NCBI RefSeq assembly: GCF_015244705.1
Contig: NZ_JABCQF010000013.1
Coordinates: 1-58,106 of the forward strand
Length of the DNA: 58,106 bases
Source of the DNA: Gluconobacter potus
Lineage (GTDB): Bacteria > Pseudomonadota > Alphaproteobacteria > Acetobacterales > Acetobacteraceae
Direction: 5' to 3'
Below, piece by piece: positions 20,260-29,528 of this stretch (position 1 is its first letter; each line of letters begins with the position of its first letter). The position numbers and the translations under genes were made by a program. The notes beneath the pieces were generated by a model. The model did no database searches. It worked only from the letters and a program-made list of their open reading frames with translations, and was not told the DNA's origin.

Positions 20260-21081
20260 GTGCCATCCGTCCCTTCGGTTCTTCTCGCAGGGTGCGGAAA
20301 GATGGGAGGCGCGCTGCTCGACGGCTGGCTCGCCTCCCCCACACCGCCCCGGCTCGTCATTCTTGACCGGCACCGAACCGGCTCGGACGACGCCATCACC
20401 GTCGTCCGTACCGCCGCCGAAATCCCCGCCGGTTTCAAGCCCGACATCATCGTTCTCGCCGTCAAGCCAGCCGCTGCCGAAATCATGATCGATGCGATCG
20501 GCAAGGCGCTTGGCCCCCGCATGAGCAACGCCGCCATTCTCTCCGTCATGGCCGGCCGCACCTGCGCCGCCCTTTCGGACGCGGCCCGGCTGGCTGGTGC
20601 GGACATTCCCGTCCTGCGCGCCATGCCCAATACACCGTCCGCCGTGGGCGCCGGGATCAGCGGTCTCTACGCCGCACCCTCCGCCACGCCGGAGCAGAAA
20701 TCCATCTGTCACGATCTGCTGTTTGCCGTCGGAGACGTCGTTCCGGTGGAGAAGGAAGCCGATCTGTCCGTCGTCACGGCCATCTCCGGCTCCGGCCCCG
20801 CCTATGTTTTCCTGCTGGCGGAGCTTCTGGAAAAAGCGGGTCAGCAGCATGGCCTGTCCCCGACCATCGCCCGCCGTCTGGCGCGTGGAACGATCTACGG
20901 CGCCGGGCGCATGCTCGATGATCTGCCCGACAGCGCCGAGGACCTGCGCAAGGCCGTCACCAGCCCCAATGGCACCACAGCAGCAGCCCTGGCCGTCCTC
21001 ATGAAATCCGACGCCTGGCCAGAGACTGTTCCAAAAGCTATTGACGCTGCTACAAAACGGGCCGACGAACTCGCAGGCTGA
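20260..21081 (+). CDS. proC: Pyrroline-5-carboxylate reductase ProC
   Basis: A 273-residue NAD(P)H-dependent reductase, last step of proline synthesis. The Rossmann motif GCGKMGGALLDGW is at the N-terminus; RAMPNTPSAVGAG, SGSGPAYVFLLAE and VTSPNGTTAAAL are the conserved ProC segments. I chose the GTG at 20260, 2 nt after the YbjN stop, because the motif starts right after it; the longer open frame runs into the YbjN gene. Complements proA at 5.3 kb. Confidence 0.95.
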   Translation: MPSVPSVLLAGCGKMGGALLDGWLASPTPPRLVILDRHRTGSDDAITVVRTAAEIPAGFKPDIIVLAVKPAAAEIMIDAIGKALGPRMSNAAILSVMAGRTCAALSDAARLAGADIPVLRAMPNTPSAVGAGISGLYAAPSATPEQKSICHDLLFAVGDVVPVEKEADLSVVTAISGSGPAYVFLLAELLEKAGQQHGLSPTIARRLARGTIYGAGRMLDDLPDSAEDLRKAVTSPNGTTAAALAVLMKSDAWPETVPKAIDAATKRADELAG

Positions 21082-21162
21082 CGGTTTCTTTATGGGAGAG
21101 AGCTTGTCGGCAGACCGCAATGCTCCCACCATGAAACCAGAAGCTTTCGACAGGAGACCCGT

Positions 21163-21852
21163 ATGGACGGACGGCAGGACCCCTTTGAATCCGACGACAT
21201 GGCGCTGAGCGGTCCGCCGGACATGGCGCAGGAAGCCTTCGACGCCGCCCTTCTTCAGTCCGCCCTGTCGCTCGCCGGAAACGAGGGATGGCACCGCTTT
21301 TCCCTCGTGGAAGCCGCCCGCGAAGCCGGTCTTCCCGTCGAAACCGTCCGCAGACGCTATCCCGTCAAGGTCCTTCTGCTGCTCCAGCTCGGGCGCCTTG
21401 CCGATGCCAGCGCCCTGCGTGACGACGGTGACGGCGGAACGCTGCGCGAATATCTCTTCGACCTGATCATGCGCCGCTTCGATATCTTCCAGGAATATCG
21501 CGAAGGCGTGCGCGCCGTCCTGCAGGCCGTGCCCTACGACCCGGCTCTGGCGGCTTTTCTGGCCGGCACAACCCTTGATTCCATGAAATGGCTGGCCGAA
21601 GCCGCAGGGATCGACTGCACTGGCTTCGGCGGCGTGATGCGCATCAATGCCCTGGCTGCAGTCTGGGCGCACGCCATGCGGGCCTGGGAAAAGGACGAAA
21701 GCCCCGACCTCGCAGCCACTATGGCAGCCCTCGATACCGCCCTGGACCGCGCCGAGCGCTACGGAATTCTCAAGCCGTCCGCCCGACGCAAAATGGACGA
21801 GGCCCTGAACAATACCGGCCTGCCCGACCACGATCTTGAACTGGAATCCTGA
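21163..21852 (+). CDS. TetR-like / COQ9-family protein
   Basis: A 229-residue all-helical protein with an N-terminal TetR-type helix-turn-helix (LAGNEGWHRFSLVEAAREAG followed by ETVRRRYPVK) and a ligand-type C-terminal domain. The segment WEKDESPDLAATMAALDTALDRAER resembles the COQ9 lipid-binding helix region, where a W-x3-DxS and T-x-x-x-LD pattern is conserved. COQ9 is a lipid-presenting partner in ubiquinone synthesis with the TetR fold, so regulator and COQ9 homologue are both possible. GAGACC precedes the ATG. Confidence 0.72.
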   Translation: MDGRQDPFESDDMALSGPPDMAQEAFDAALLQSALSLAGNEGWHRFSLVEAAREAGLPVETVRRRYPVKVLLLLQLGRLADASALRDDGDGGTLREYLFDLIMRRFDIFQEYREGVRAVLQAVPYDPALAAFLAGTTLDSMKWLAEAAGIDCTGFGGVMRINALAAVWAHAMRAWEKDESPDLAATMAALDTALDRAERYGILKPSARRKMDEALNNTGLPDHDLELES

Positions 21853-21923
21853 CTTCGCACTTTACGAAGGCAGCCGGTTCAGATTAGAAGGCCGGGAGCA
21901 TGCGCTCTGAAGGGCGCATCATT

Positions 21924-21998
21924 TGGGGTGTAGCCAAGCGGTAAGGCAGCGGATTTTGATTCCGCCATGCGGAGGTTCGAATCCTCCCACCCCAGCCA
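21924..21998 (+). tRNA. tRNA-Gln (anticodon TTG)
   Basis: Full cloverleaf: acceptor TGGGGTG/CACCCCA, anticodon stem GCGGA/TCCGC with loop TTTTGAT (anticodon TTG, reads CAA), T-arm GGAGG-TTCGAAT-CCTCC, discriminator G and an encoded CCA (21996-21998). Its 3' end faces an AT-richer glycosyltransferase gene. Confidence 0.97.
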
Positions 21999-22135
21999 GC
22001 CTCCAAAAACCGGAAAATGCTTCCCGCAACGGGTATGCCGCGCTTCAGGACAACGCCTGTCAACTGATTTGGCTAATCTCGATCAAGGATGTAATCTGGA
22101 AGGACATACTTCCGACATCAATCAGGGTCTTCGTC

Positions 22136-23587
22136 GTGAAAAAAGAAAAATCTGCAATAGTGCTTTTCGTTAAAGACGAAGCCCATGACATCATGGCATG
22201 GCTATCATGGCATATTTCCCTCGGGTTCAATAAGATATTTGTATATGACGACCACTCGACCGACGGGACCTATGAAATAGCCAAATCCTGCGAAGGCATT
22301 TACAACGTGGAGGTTTGCAGGACTTCCATGCTCGAAGGCAATTTTTACTACAGACAACGCGACAGCTATTTTGACGCCATCAAGAAATCCATCGATCACT
22401 ATGAGTGGATCGCCATGCTGGATGGCGACGAATATGTCAGCATCGACGGCACCCAGGACATAAACGGATTTCTGGACAAGTTCAGTAAAGACGACACGGG
22501 GATTGCCCTAAGCTGGTGCATATACGGAAGTTCCAGCAGGGTCCTGAAAGACAAGGTTCCGACTTACCAGGTCTTCAACCACAGATCGACGCCCGATCTT
22601 AATGACAATACACTCGTAAAAAGCTTTGTAAGACCAGAAGCGGTAAGCTTCGCATACGAAAACCCCCATAAGTTCAACCTGTCCTATGGGACTTACGCAG
22701 ATGCTGCTGGCCAACCCGTAGAATGGCGTCCCGGGGCCACGAAAAATATCCTGTGGGAAGGCGCCAGGATCAATCATTATATCTGCCGCTCCATGGAGCA
22801 TTTCATCGACCGCATCAAAAGACGCCTGGGATCCGATCTGTCAAACAGTACGGTCTACTGGTCTCATTTTGATCGTAATGATGTCTATGATCCCCAGGAT
22901 CAGGCTCGCATCAATGCGGCAAATACCATCTACAACAATATCAAAAAATCCGTTTTCCAGTACTCACTGAAGAATTTCCTCAAGAAAGGAAATGCTCTGG
23001 AAAACACGGAAAACAGCTTGGCGCCCAACAGAAAAGTGGATGTCTTCCACCTCAAGAGCGCTCACGGCGAATATCTTTCCCTGAATAACATCGATGGACA
23101 TCTCTTTCAGGGGGAAGGATTTGAGAGAATTCTGGCCGCCATTCCTTACGACAGCAATAAAATCTGGGTCTTCCGGAATCCTTTTGTATATTCCTCAAAC
23201 GTCCGGTTTCACATCAGTCACTCGGCCCAAAGCAATTATTGCTACGAATTTGAATTCGAGCCGCATGAATCGGATGGTTCCATCTCCATAAAATCCCCAA
23301 AAACCCAAAAATACCTGACCTGCATTCCGGTAAATCATGGCGGAAACGTAGAATTTTCACGGGAACAGGCGTCGAACTGGGAAAAATTTCACTTCGGAGA
23401 CAAGGTAACTGAGCTGACATTCTTTGGCGAAAACGAAGGACCAGCCTCGGACCTGATATATTATATGCTCAATTCTTCAGGATCTTTTTCATACGAAGAG
23501 TTCTTACTGAAATCATCCACGCTCGATAGTAACGACAGGATGAGTCTGAAGTCTCTTCTCGGCCCACAGATCATGTCCATTATCTGA
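22136..23587 (+). CDS. Glycosyltransferase (GT2_4/GT92-like) with C-terminal beta-trefoil-like domain
   Basis: A protein of about 483 residues. Residues 5-290 form a GT-A transferase: VLFVKDEAHDIMAWLSWHIS, VYDDHSTDGTYEIA and the metal-binding MLDGDEYVS, typical of the PF13704-like/GT92-like group. From about residue 315 the sequence changes to HLKSAHGEYLSLNN, and later IKSPKTQKYLT and SNWEKFHF, repeats like those of fascin-type beta-trefoil sugar- or actin-binding folds. The gene is clearly AT-richer than its neighbours and starts about 140 nt beyond tRNA-Gln. The GTG start is the best of weak options. The sugar and acceptor are unknown. Confidence 0.75.
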   Translation: MKKEKSAIVLFVKDEAHDIMAWLSWHISLGFNKIFVYDDHSTDGTYEIAKSCEGIYNVEVCRTSMLEGNFYYRQRDSYFDAIKKSIDHYEWIAMLDGDEYVSIDGTQDINGFLDKFSKDDTGIALSWCIYGSSSRVLKDKVPTYQVFNHRSTPDLNDNTLVKSFVRPEAVSFAYENPHKFNLSYGTYADAAGQPVEWRPGATKNILWEGARINHYICRSMEHFIDRIKRRLGSDLSNSTVYWSHFDRNDVYDPQDQARINAANTIYNNIKKSVFQYSLKNFLKKGNALENTENSLAPNRKVDVFHLKSAHGEYLSLNNIDGHLFQGEGFERILAAIPYDSNKIWVFRNPFVYSSNVRFHISHSAQSNYCYEFEFEPHESDGSISIKSPKTQKYLTCIPVNHGGNVEFSREQASNWEKFHFGDKVTELTFFGENEGPASDLIYYMLNSSGSFSYEEFLLKSSTLDSNDRMSLKSLLGPQIMSII

Positions 23588-23616
23588 CGGCCACGCTGAG
23601 GCAGCCATACGATCTC

Positions 23617-23886
23617 TCAGACGAGCTGCTTCAGTCCCGGACTGGCCTTGAACCTGACGGTCCGCCCCGCTGAAACCTCGACAGGCTCTCCGGTCCGCGG
23701 ATTGACGGCCTGCCTTGCCTTGGTCTCACAGACCGTGAATGTCCCGAAAGACGGCAGCGTAAAGCCACCTTCTTCGCGCAGCTCCTCAATAATGGCGTCA
23801 ATCATGTCATTGACGGCCCGCTGGGCAACAACCCCTGTGCAGTTCATGGAATCCTGCAGAACTGCGGCAAGAAAAGCTTTGCTCAT
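23617..23886 (-). CDS. HU-family DNA-binding protein
   Basis: An 89-residue histone-like protein. The order of an N-terminal helical region, GGFTLPSFGTFTVCETKARQ, then NPRTGEPVEVSAGRTVRFKASPGLK is the HU/IHF family; the tip motif NPRTG replaces the usual RNPQTG. The ATG at 23886 has GGAG at 8 nt, whereas the longer frame does not. It could bind and bend DNA within the AT-rich locus, but this is not shown. Confidence 0.9.
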   Translation of the reverse strand: MSKAFLAAVLQDSMNCTGVVAQRAVNDMIDAIIEELREEGGFTLPSFGTFTVCETKARQAVNPRTGEPVEVSAGRTVRFKASPGLKQLV

Positions 23887-24065
23887 GAATAAAACTCCGG
23901 ATTTACTCAGTGCAGATCGCATCTTGCCGGTACAGAAATGCCGCTAATGCGAACTGAAGGGCGGATTGTCTATCGCCTCAGAATGCCATAGTGTTTCCTA
24001 TAGAACCGTCCCAGAAACAACCATATATCATGAATTTAACGTTTCTTTCTTCAACAGGACGGTCC

Positions 24066-24956
24066 ATGTCAGCCCCTGTCTGCCTGTTCGCATATTACAG
24101 CACAGACGCGGGGCTTCCCCCTCACACACGCCATCTGCTCAGCCAGATCGCGTCCTGCGGCTTTACGATCCACCTCGCCGCCTCCGGCCTGTCAGAGACA
24201 GAAGCCCGATCGCTGCAAGATGACCTCGCGGGCGGCACACCTCGGGTCTCAGCAACCGTCCATGCCCGCCCCAATATCGGGCTGGACTTCGGAGCCTGGC
24301 AATTCCTGCTCTCCCGTGACTGCGACGGGGACGCAGACGAAATCCTGTTCGCCAATGACAGCGTCTTCGGCCCGCTCCTCCCGCTCAATCCCATCGTGGA
24401 GCGCATGCGGGCACAGAACCTTCAGATCTGGGGCATGGTCCGCTCGGAGGCCGTGGTACCCCATCTACAATCCTGGTTCCTGTGCATGACCCGCGAAGCC
24501 CTGGATCATCCCGCAATCCAGCGGATCTTCAACCAACCCTTCAGCGACATGAGCAAAGACGAGATCGTCCTGCACGGAGAGCTTGGCCTTGGCCTCGCCA
24601 TCAAGGCGGCCGGACTGTCTTGCGGAGCCGCCTGGAGCAACCCCCGCGGCCTCGCCCGTCTTCTGGCACTCAACCCCATGCACACGGACTGGCGCGCCGT
24701 CCTGCGATCGGGCCACGCCCCCTTCATCAAGACCGAACTCCTGCGCGACAACCCGAGCGGAATCGCATCCACCCATCTGTGGCGGCAGGAAATCCCCGAT
24801 CCCGCCTTCTTCAGCCCCGACTGGATCGCCCGTTATCTTGCGGCAACACCGCCCCGCAACCGTTCCAAACGCGCAGGCTTCCGGGCCAGACTGATCCAGG
24901 CCCTGGCCAGCGAAGACCGGCGACACGCCCTTATAGCCCTGCTCCTCGGCCGCTAG
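24066..24956 (+). CDS. Rhamnan synthesis F (RgpF)-like glycan protein
   Basis: A protein of about 296 residues resembling the rhamnan synthesis F family (PF05045), which acts in rhamnose-containing polysaccharide or O-antigen assembly. HARPNIGLDFGAWQFLL and ILFANDSVFGPLLPL are the hallmark segments, with the WSNPRGLARLLALNPMHTDW tail beyond. The ATG at 24066 has AGGACGG upstream, unlike ATGs at 24030 and 23991. It is convergent with the 901-residue glycosyltransferase and overlaps it by 26 nt. Confidence 0.8.
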   Translation: MSAPVCLFAYYSTDAGLPPHTRHLLSQIASCGFTIHLAASGLSETEARSLQDDLAGGTPRVSATVHARPNIGLDFGAWQFLLSRDCDGDADEILFANDSVFGPLLPLNPIVERMRAQNLQIWGMVRSEAVVPHLQSWFLCMTREALDHPAIQRIFNQPFSDMSKDEIVLHGELGLGLAIKAAGLSCGAAWSNPRGLARLLALNPMHTDWRAVLRSGHAPFIKTELLRDNPSGIASTHLWRQEIPDPAFFSPDWIARYLAATPPRNRSKRAGFRARLIQALASEDRRHALIALLLGR

Positions 24957-27636
24957 ACTGCCCTGCGGCCTGCTTCAGGAAGCCGTAAAGTTCTTCCGCC
25001 TGCATGTCGTATGTCGCAAGCCGTTCCTTGCACGGGTTAACGTACCCCTCAAAGCGTTCCGGTGCGTCCAGCAGCGCGGAGACGGCCTGGACAAGTGTCT
25101 GTGGTTTACCGTCCAGCGGCAGCCACGTCCCGTTTACCCCGTCCACCACGTCTTCTGATTGTCCCCCCGGAGACGTCGTGATGACCCAGACATCCCGCGC
25201 CAGTGCTTCCCGCACCGTCAGGCCGTAGCTTTCTTTCCATTGCGACGGAAACAGCAGAACATCAATCTGGTCATAGAAATCATCAAGGCCAGCCTGGGTA
25301 TAGGCCGGCACAACCCGTAGCGTCCCACGAACGGTCCAGTCTTCCGGAAAGATCGACTGAAACCCGAGGTTGAGCTTGTTATCGACAACGACAAGTTCCC
25401 AGTCATTCCGCGACAGGGACTGCATGGCTTCTTTCAGCAGGCCATATCCCTTGACGGCTTCCGTCCCGCCGACAAAACCGAATCGCAGCGGCATCCCCGG
25501 GATCCGCGGCCTGCGCGCACGCTTCGGCCAGCAGAAACCGTTGCGATTGACCACGATCCGTTCAGGCGCAATCCCGTTCGCAAGATAGAGTTCGCGATGC
25601 GCCTGCGACGGACTGATCAGAAGGGCCGCACCCGCCAGGGCCTGCCGCATCACGACAGCCCGATCCGCAAGATACCGCACACCCGGGACACAGGCCTGAC
25701 AGACCGCAGGATCGATGGTCGTCTGGAAACAGTACCGTCCGTCCGCCTTGACCATGAACTGCCGCTCGCAAAGCCACCAGGCATCGTGCAGCGTGAGAAC
25801 GTAAGGAATTCCCCTTTCCTGACAGATCCGCAGGATCCCCGTTCCCAGTCCCTGCGCAGCATGAACATGCACGACATCCGGCTGACAGGCTTCAAGCACA
25901 TCCGCAAACCGGGAAGCCATTGCCGGATTATCCAAGTGCCCCACCCCGTCCAGACCGTCAGGCAACACGGCGGCAAAGACCATCATGCCATCCACGTCGT
26001 AACGAACATCCCCATCAGGGATATCCACGGCAGGCGGTCTGGACGTCATGACACTGACCTGAGCCCCTTTCCGGACCAGCCGACGCCCCATCTCCTCGGC
26101 CACAATCGTGGCACCGCCAAAAGAGCGTGGCGCGAAATAGACATTCGCCATCAGGACCCTGAGGCCCTCCGATTCCTGTCGAGGCGGAAGACCAAACAAC
26201 GTCCGGGCCTGTGTCTGCGCCATCGCCTCAGGGGCATACCGCGCCATCACATCTTCATAAGCCGCTTCCGCCAGACGTTTCCGGTAATCCCCATCCCGCG
26301 CCAGGGCCAGAAACCCGTTTCGCCATGCGACGGTATCTGCGGCAAGGAGGCCGTTCTTTCCATCGCGCAGAACTGTCAGGAATGCTGCACATGGAGAACA
26401 GATGGCCGCGACACGGACAATGGCTGCCTCAAGAAACTTGATGTTGCTTTTACAGTCGTTGAACAGCGTCTTTTCCAGCGGAGCAATCGCGATATCCGTC
26501 TGTGACAGGGCCTTCAGATACTCCGGATAGGTCAGCTCCGTCAGGCGCTCAACCCGATCCCCGAACCGACTGAACGCCGAAGACAGCTGCAACTGCCCGA
26601 TGACCCTCAGGCAGAGCCGGGGCTCCTCATCCATCGCTGCCAGCAGTCCCGCCTCGGCCTGCCTGAAATCGGCATCATGAGTATTAGTGCCCGACCCATA
26701 CGAAACCCAGATCCGGTCTGATGGCACAGGAGCAGGAAGGGCCTCTGCAATTCCAAGCGTCTGTGCGTCCAGGGCATTTTCCAGAACAGCGACATCCGTC
26801 AGCCCCGCCTCTCGCATGGCGCCCGCAAGAGCCGCCGTCGAGGCAATGCCTCGACCACAGGCCAGCATACACCGGCGGAACAATGCCACCCCCGAGAGCA
26901 GAAGGTCACGCTCCGCCGCAGGAAGCGTGTCGATATTCCCGTTCTGCCTATACTCCCCTTCATCGAAGATGAGATCATCCACTTCCCAGCGTGGAGCCAG
27001 TCCCAGCCGATGCGCTTCCTGCACCAGTGTCATGACGTCGTCGAACCCAGGAACCCGATAGAAAATAACATGCGTACAAAGCTGAAGGGCAGACTGGGCT
27101 TCGGCAATATCCCGCCAGTCCACGACCTGAACCGACCAGCCCAGCGTCTTCAGGAAATCCCGCTTCTGCCAGACGCGATACTTGGCACACTGCCTCAGGC
27201 TGAGTTCCGCAATGATGAGAACCTGCGGCTTCAGTCTCGCAGTTCCGCATTCGGGAGTAGCTCTGTAAGGATGAAGCGCCCCTGTATCACCGGAGGCTTG
27301 AGGCAAAACCTTCCGCCGGTCACCATGGAGCCGCTTCAGGCGACGAACACGGTGGGTAACGGTTTTCCTGATCCCCGAAAGCCCTTCCCGCCCCCAAAGA
27401 CGCCGAAACCGCTCCGGAAGTTCACTGACGGGGCGACCGGAAAGCAGCCTGCCGAATGTCAGAGCCCGGACAGCACGCAGGGGAAGCGTCACACGCCAGG
27501 ATAGGGACGTCTGAATCAGGAACAACTGACGCAGCAGCTTCTGGTTCTCTTTCTGCAGTTGCTCGGCTCTCAAACCGTTCAGGTGCGCCGCACTGCGATA
27601 ACTTTCAGTCAGGGTTTCACGCGGGTCGTCCCGCAT
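24931..27636 (-). CDS. Large glycosyltransferase with two GT-B (GT4-like) domains
   Basis: A 901-residue protein. Residues 1-130 hold a coiled coil (LRAEQLQKENQKLLRQLFLI) and a basic stretch. A first GT-B domain spans about 135-470 (WEVDDLIFDEGEY, then KSNIKFLEAAIVRVAAICSP) and a second about 495-880 (NVYFAPRSFGGATIVAEEMG, VVHVHAAQGLGTG, LLFPSQWKESYGLTVREALA, the last being the donor-binding E-x7-E). GT4-type retaining enzymes add sugars from nucleotide donors. The first domain is closely similar in pattern to the GT-B part of the 974-residue protein at 29.5 kb. It reads away from the RTX-like gene. Confidence 0.85.
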   Translation of the reverse strand: MRDDPRETLTESYRSAAHLNGLRAEQLQKENQKLLRQLFLIQTSLSWRVTLPLRAVRALTFGRLLSGRPVSELPERFRRLWGREGLSGIRKTVTHRVRRLKRLHGDRRKVLPQASGDTGALHPYRATPECGTARLKPQVLIIAELSLRQCAKYRVWQKRDFLKTLGWSVQVVDWRDIAEAQSALQLCTHVIFYRVPGFDDVMTLVQEAHRLGLAPRWEVDDLIFDEGEYRQNGNIDTLPAAERDLLLSGVALFRRCMLACGRGIASTAALAGAMREAGLTDVAVLENALDAQTLGIAEALPAPVPSDRIWVSYGSGTNTHDADFRQAEAGLLAAMDEEPRLCLRVIGQLQLSSAFSRFGDRVERLTELTYPEYLKALSQTDIAIAPLEKTLFNDCKSNIKFLEAAIVRVAAICSPCAAFLTVLRDGKNGLLAADTVAWRNGFLALARDGDYRKRLAEAAYEDVMARYAPEAMAQTQARTLFGLPPRQESEGLRVLMANVYFAPRSFGGATIVAEEMGRRLVRKGAQVSVMTSRPPAVDIPDGDVRYDVDGMMVFAAVLPDGLDGVGHLDNPAMASRFADVLEACQPDVVHVHAAQGLGTGILRICQERGIPYVLTLHDAWWLCERQFMVKADGRYCFQTTIDPAVCQACVPGVRYLADRAVVMRQALAGAALLISPSQAHRELYLANGIAPERIVVNRNGFCWPKRARRPRIPGMPLRFGFVGGTEAVKGYGLLKEAMQSLSRNDWELVVVDNKLNLGFQSIFPEDWTVRGTLRVVPAYTQAGLDDFYDQIDVLLFPSQWKESYGLTVREALARDVWVITTSPGGQSEDVVDGVNGTWLPLDGKPQTLVQAVSALLDAPERFEGYVNPCKERLATYDMQAEELYGFLKQAAGQSSGRGAGL

Positions 27637-27683
27637 TCTGTCAGGCTTTCACAAAATAGGTAAAACGAACTTCAGAAACACGA

Positions 27684-27711
27684 AAGGCCGGACCCTTCCG
27701 GATCCGGCCTT
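27684..27711 (-). terminator. Candidate terminator hairpin after the RTX-like gene
   Basis: Inverted repeat AAGGCCGGA / TCCGGCCTT with a 10-nt loop, downstream of the RTX-like gene's stop on the minus strand. The T-run is short (TTTCG), so termination is plausible, not certain. Confidence 0.55.
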
Positions 27712-27750
27712 CCTGAACAATACCAGCCCGTCAGAGGACAGACGCGGTCA

Positions 27751-29130
27751 TTAGCTCAGGGTGAAGTCAGAGGCGTTCAGATCGGTAACGCCAACGAACG
27801 TGATCTTGGAGTTGTCGGACAGCTCGATCGTGGTGTTACCACCAGCAATCGTAGCGTTCGCCAGAACACTTGCCAGACCATCGTTATTCTGAAGGCCATA
27901 CCCATACAGAGCCATCAGGTTACCGGCCGCACTGCCGAAGTCGGTGATGGTGTAGTCACCGCCGGCAGAACCCTCGGTCAGAGCGAACAGGTTTGCTGCG
28001 CCCGAACCACCTGTAAGGGTAGCCGCGCCCGAACCGCCAACCAGCGTATCGGCAGCGGAACCACCGATGATGGTCTCGTCGCCCGTGCCTGCGAAAGCAT
28101 GCAGCGTACCGTTGGAAGACGCAGCCGAAACGGTTTCGCTGCCATCGCCACCAACGAACAGATTGGTGGAGCTTGCGGAACCACCGACCAGTATCAGATC
28201 AAGACCCGAAGCACCGAACAGCGTGGACGTGCCAGCGGAAACGGTGGTTTCCCCCGTGCCGTTCAGGAACGTCAGGGCTCCCGAAGCAGTGATCGAATTG
28301 GCCGTACCACGGATCTGCCAGATATCGGCAGAAGCCGAAATGGTGTCGTTCAGACCGCCCGAAACCGTGCTGACAGCACCTGTCGAGAAGTAGGTGCTGG
28401 AGCTACCGCCCGTGATGAAGCTGTTATTGCCACCCGAAACGGTGTTGTGCGACGTCGTGTCGTAAACCGTTGCGTTGGCACCCAGCGTAACCACGGAGCT
28501 GCCGCCGAGCAGCGTGACCGTATCGGTACCAGTCGTGCCGTCGATGGTGTCCTGACCCTCGGAACGAACAACGTTCGTGCCACTACCCAGGGTAATCAGG
28601 TTCTGGCCCAGGCCACCGCTGATGGTATCGTTACCATTGGTACCCGTGATGGTGTCGTCGCCATCACCCGTGGCAATGGTCCAGTTCCCCGTGGAATTGG
28701 CGCCATTGAAGGTGTTGTTGCCAACGCCACCAATGAACAGACCATCCTGATCGCCCACCGTCAGGGTTACGCCAGCCCAATCACCGGTAAGGATGCTGAT
28801 GCTCTGGGCCGTACTGCCGGACACATCCAGGCTGACAGCCGAATTCAGGGTGTCTTCGCCCGTGGTAGAATAGCTGCCAACAGCGATATACTGCGTGGTA
28901 CCGCCAGAAATGGTATAATCACCACCCTGGCTGATCAGGCCCTGACCCGTGGTGCTACCCGTAGCGCCATTACTGCCCGGAACCAGATCATAAGAATCAA
29001 GCCCGCCACTGGCGTGGAGGGTGGAAACAGCAGTCTGATACTGCTGCGCCAGTAGTTGGGTCTGCCCACCACTGACCGTGACCACAAAGGTCTGGCCGGA
29101 GGCGCCAACTACTGTAGTAATGTCAGCCAT
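27751..29130 (-). CDS. RTX-like Ser/Thr/Gly/Asn-rich surface or secreted protein
   Basis: A 459-residue repetitive protein. It has no N-terminal signal peptide, no cysteine, one lysine and two arginines, and is dominated by G, S, T, N, A and D. RTX-type turns (GDGDDTITGTNGNDTISGG) and degenerate copies (GGSGAATLTGGSGAANL) suggest a parallel beta-roll. It ends LNASDFTLS, an acidic-then-hydrophobic tail like type I secretion signals. Between ATG codons at 29136 and 29130, the latter has AGGAG at proper spacing. It lies between two large glycosyltransferases that could modify its many Ser/Thr/Asn residues. No type I exporter is in the window. Confidence 0.85.
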   Translation of the reverse strand: MADITTVVGASGQTFVVTVSGGQTQLLAQQYQTAVSTLHASGGLDSYDLVPGSNGATGSTTGQGLISQGGDYTISGGTTQYIAVGSYSTTGEDTLNSAVSLDVSGSTAQSISILTGDWAGVTLTVGDQDGLFIGGVGNNTFNGANSTGNWTIATGDGDDTITGTNGNDTISGGLGQNLITLGSGTNVVRSEGQDTIDGTTGTDTVTLLGGSSVVTLGANATVYDTTSHNTVSGGNNSFITGGSSSTYFSTGAVSTVSGGLNDTISASADIWQIRGTANSITASGALTFLNGTGETTVSAGTSTLFGASGLDLILVGGSASSTNLFVGGDGSETVSAASSNGTLHAFAGTGDETIIGGSAADTLVGGSGAATLTGGSGAANLFALTEGSAGGDYTITDFGSAAGNLMALYGYGLQNNDGLASVLANATIAGGNTTIELSDNSKITFVGVTDLNASDFTLS

Positions 29131-29207
29131 TACCATGCACTCCTAAAAAAAGGTTGCCTCGCACCGGCGGCCCTCGGACCACCCAAATGATCGAGCGACG
29201 AGTCTTG

Positions 29208-29237
29208 CATATATCAGAGCCAGATTGTCAAAAGCAA
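29208..29237 (-). promoter_or_regulatory. Candidate promoter of the RTX-like gene
   Basis: On the minus strand TTGCTT, an 18-nt spacer and TATATG, ending about 78 nt before the start at 29130. A TTGACA also occurs inside the spacer. The match is moderate. Confidence 0.3.
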
Positions 29238-29487
29238 TCCACTTCGAACACGATACAAAGAATCAAGATCCATCATTTTGGGGATTCGAACAGCCATGCC
29301 GACAAAGAATTTTCCGTTTTCATTATGCGGAAACGGAAAAGAGCGGGTAATCCAGCCCTTCAGTCAAATCCTTTTATATCAAAAAAGTTCCGTTAATGTT
29401 AATTTCACAAGAAATAAATATTGCCACTACTGCGTCAAGCCAGACCTGACCGAGCTGCGCCTTTTCTGAAACAAGCCGCCCTTCACA

Positions 29488-29515
29488 GACACTTAGATCC
29501 CGACACTTAGATCCC
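29488..29515. repeat. 14-bp perfect tandem duplication
   Basis: GACACTTAGATCCC occurs twice in tandem, 14 nt before the GTG start of the 974-residue glycosyltransferase. The rest of 29137-29487 is AT-rich and I see no gene in it. Confidence 0.85.
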
Positions 29516-29528
29516 AACAGGCCCATTC

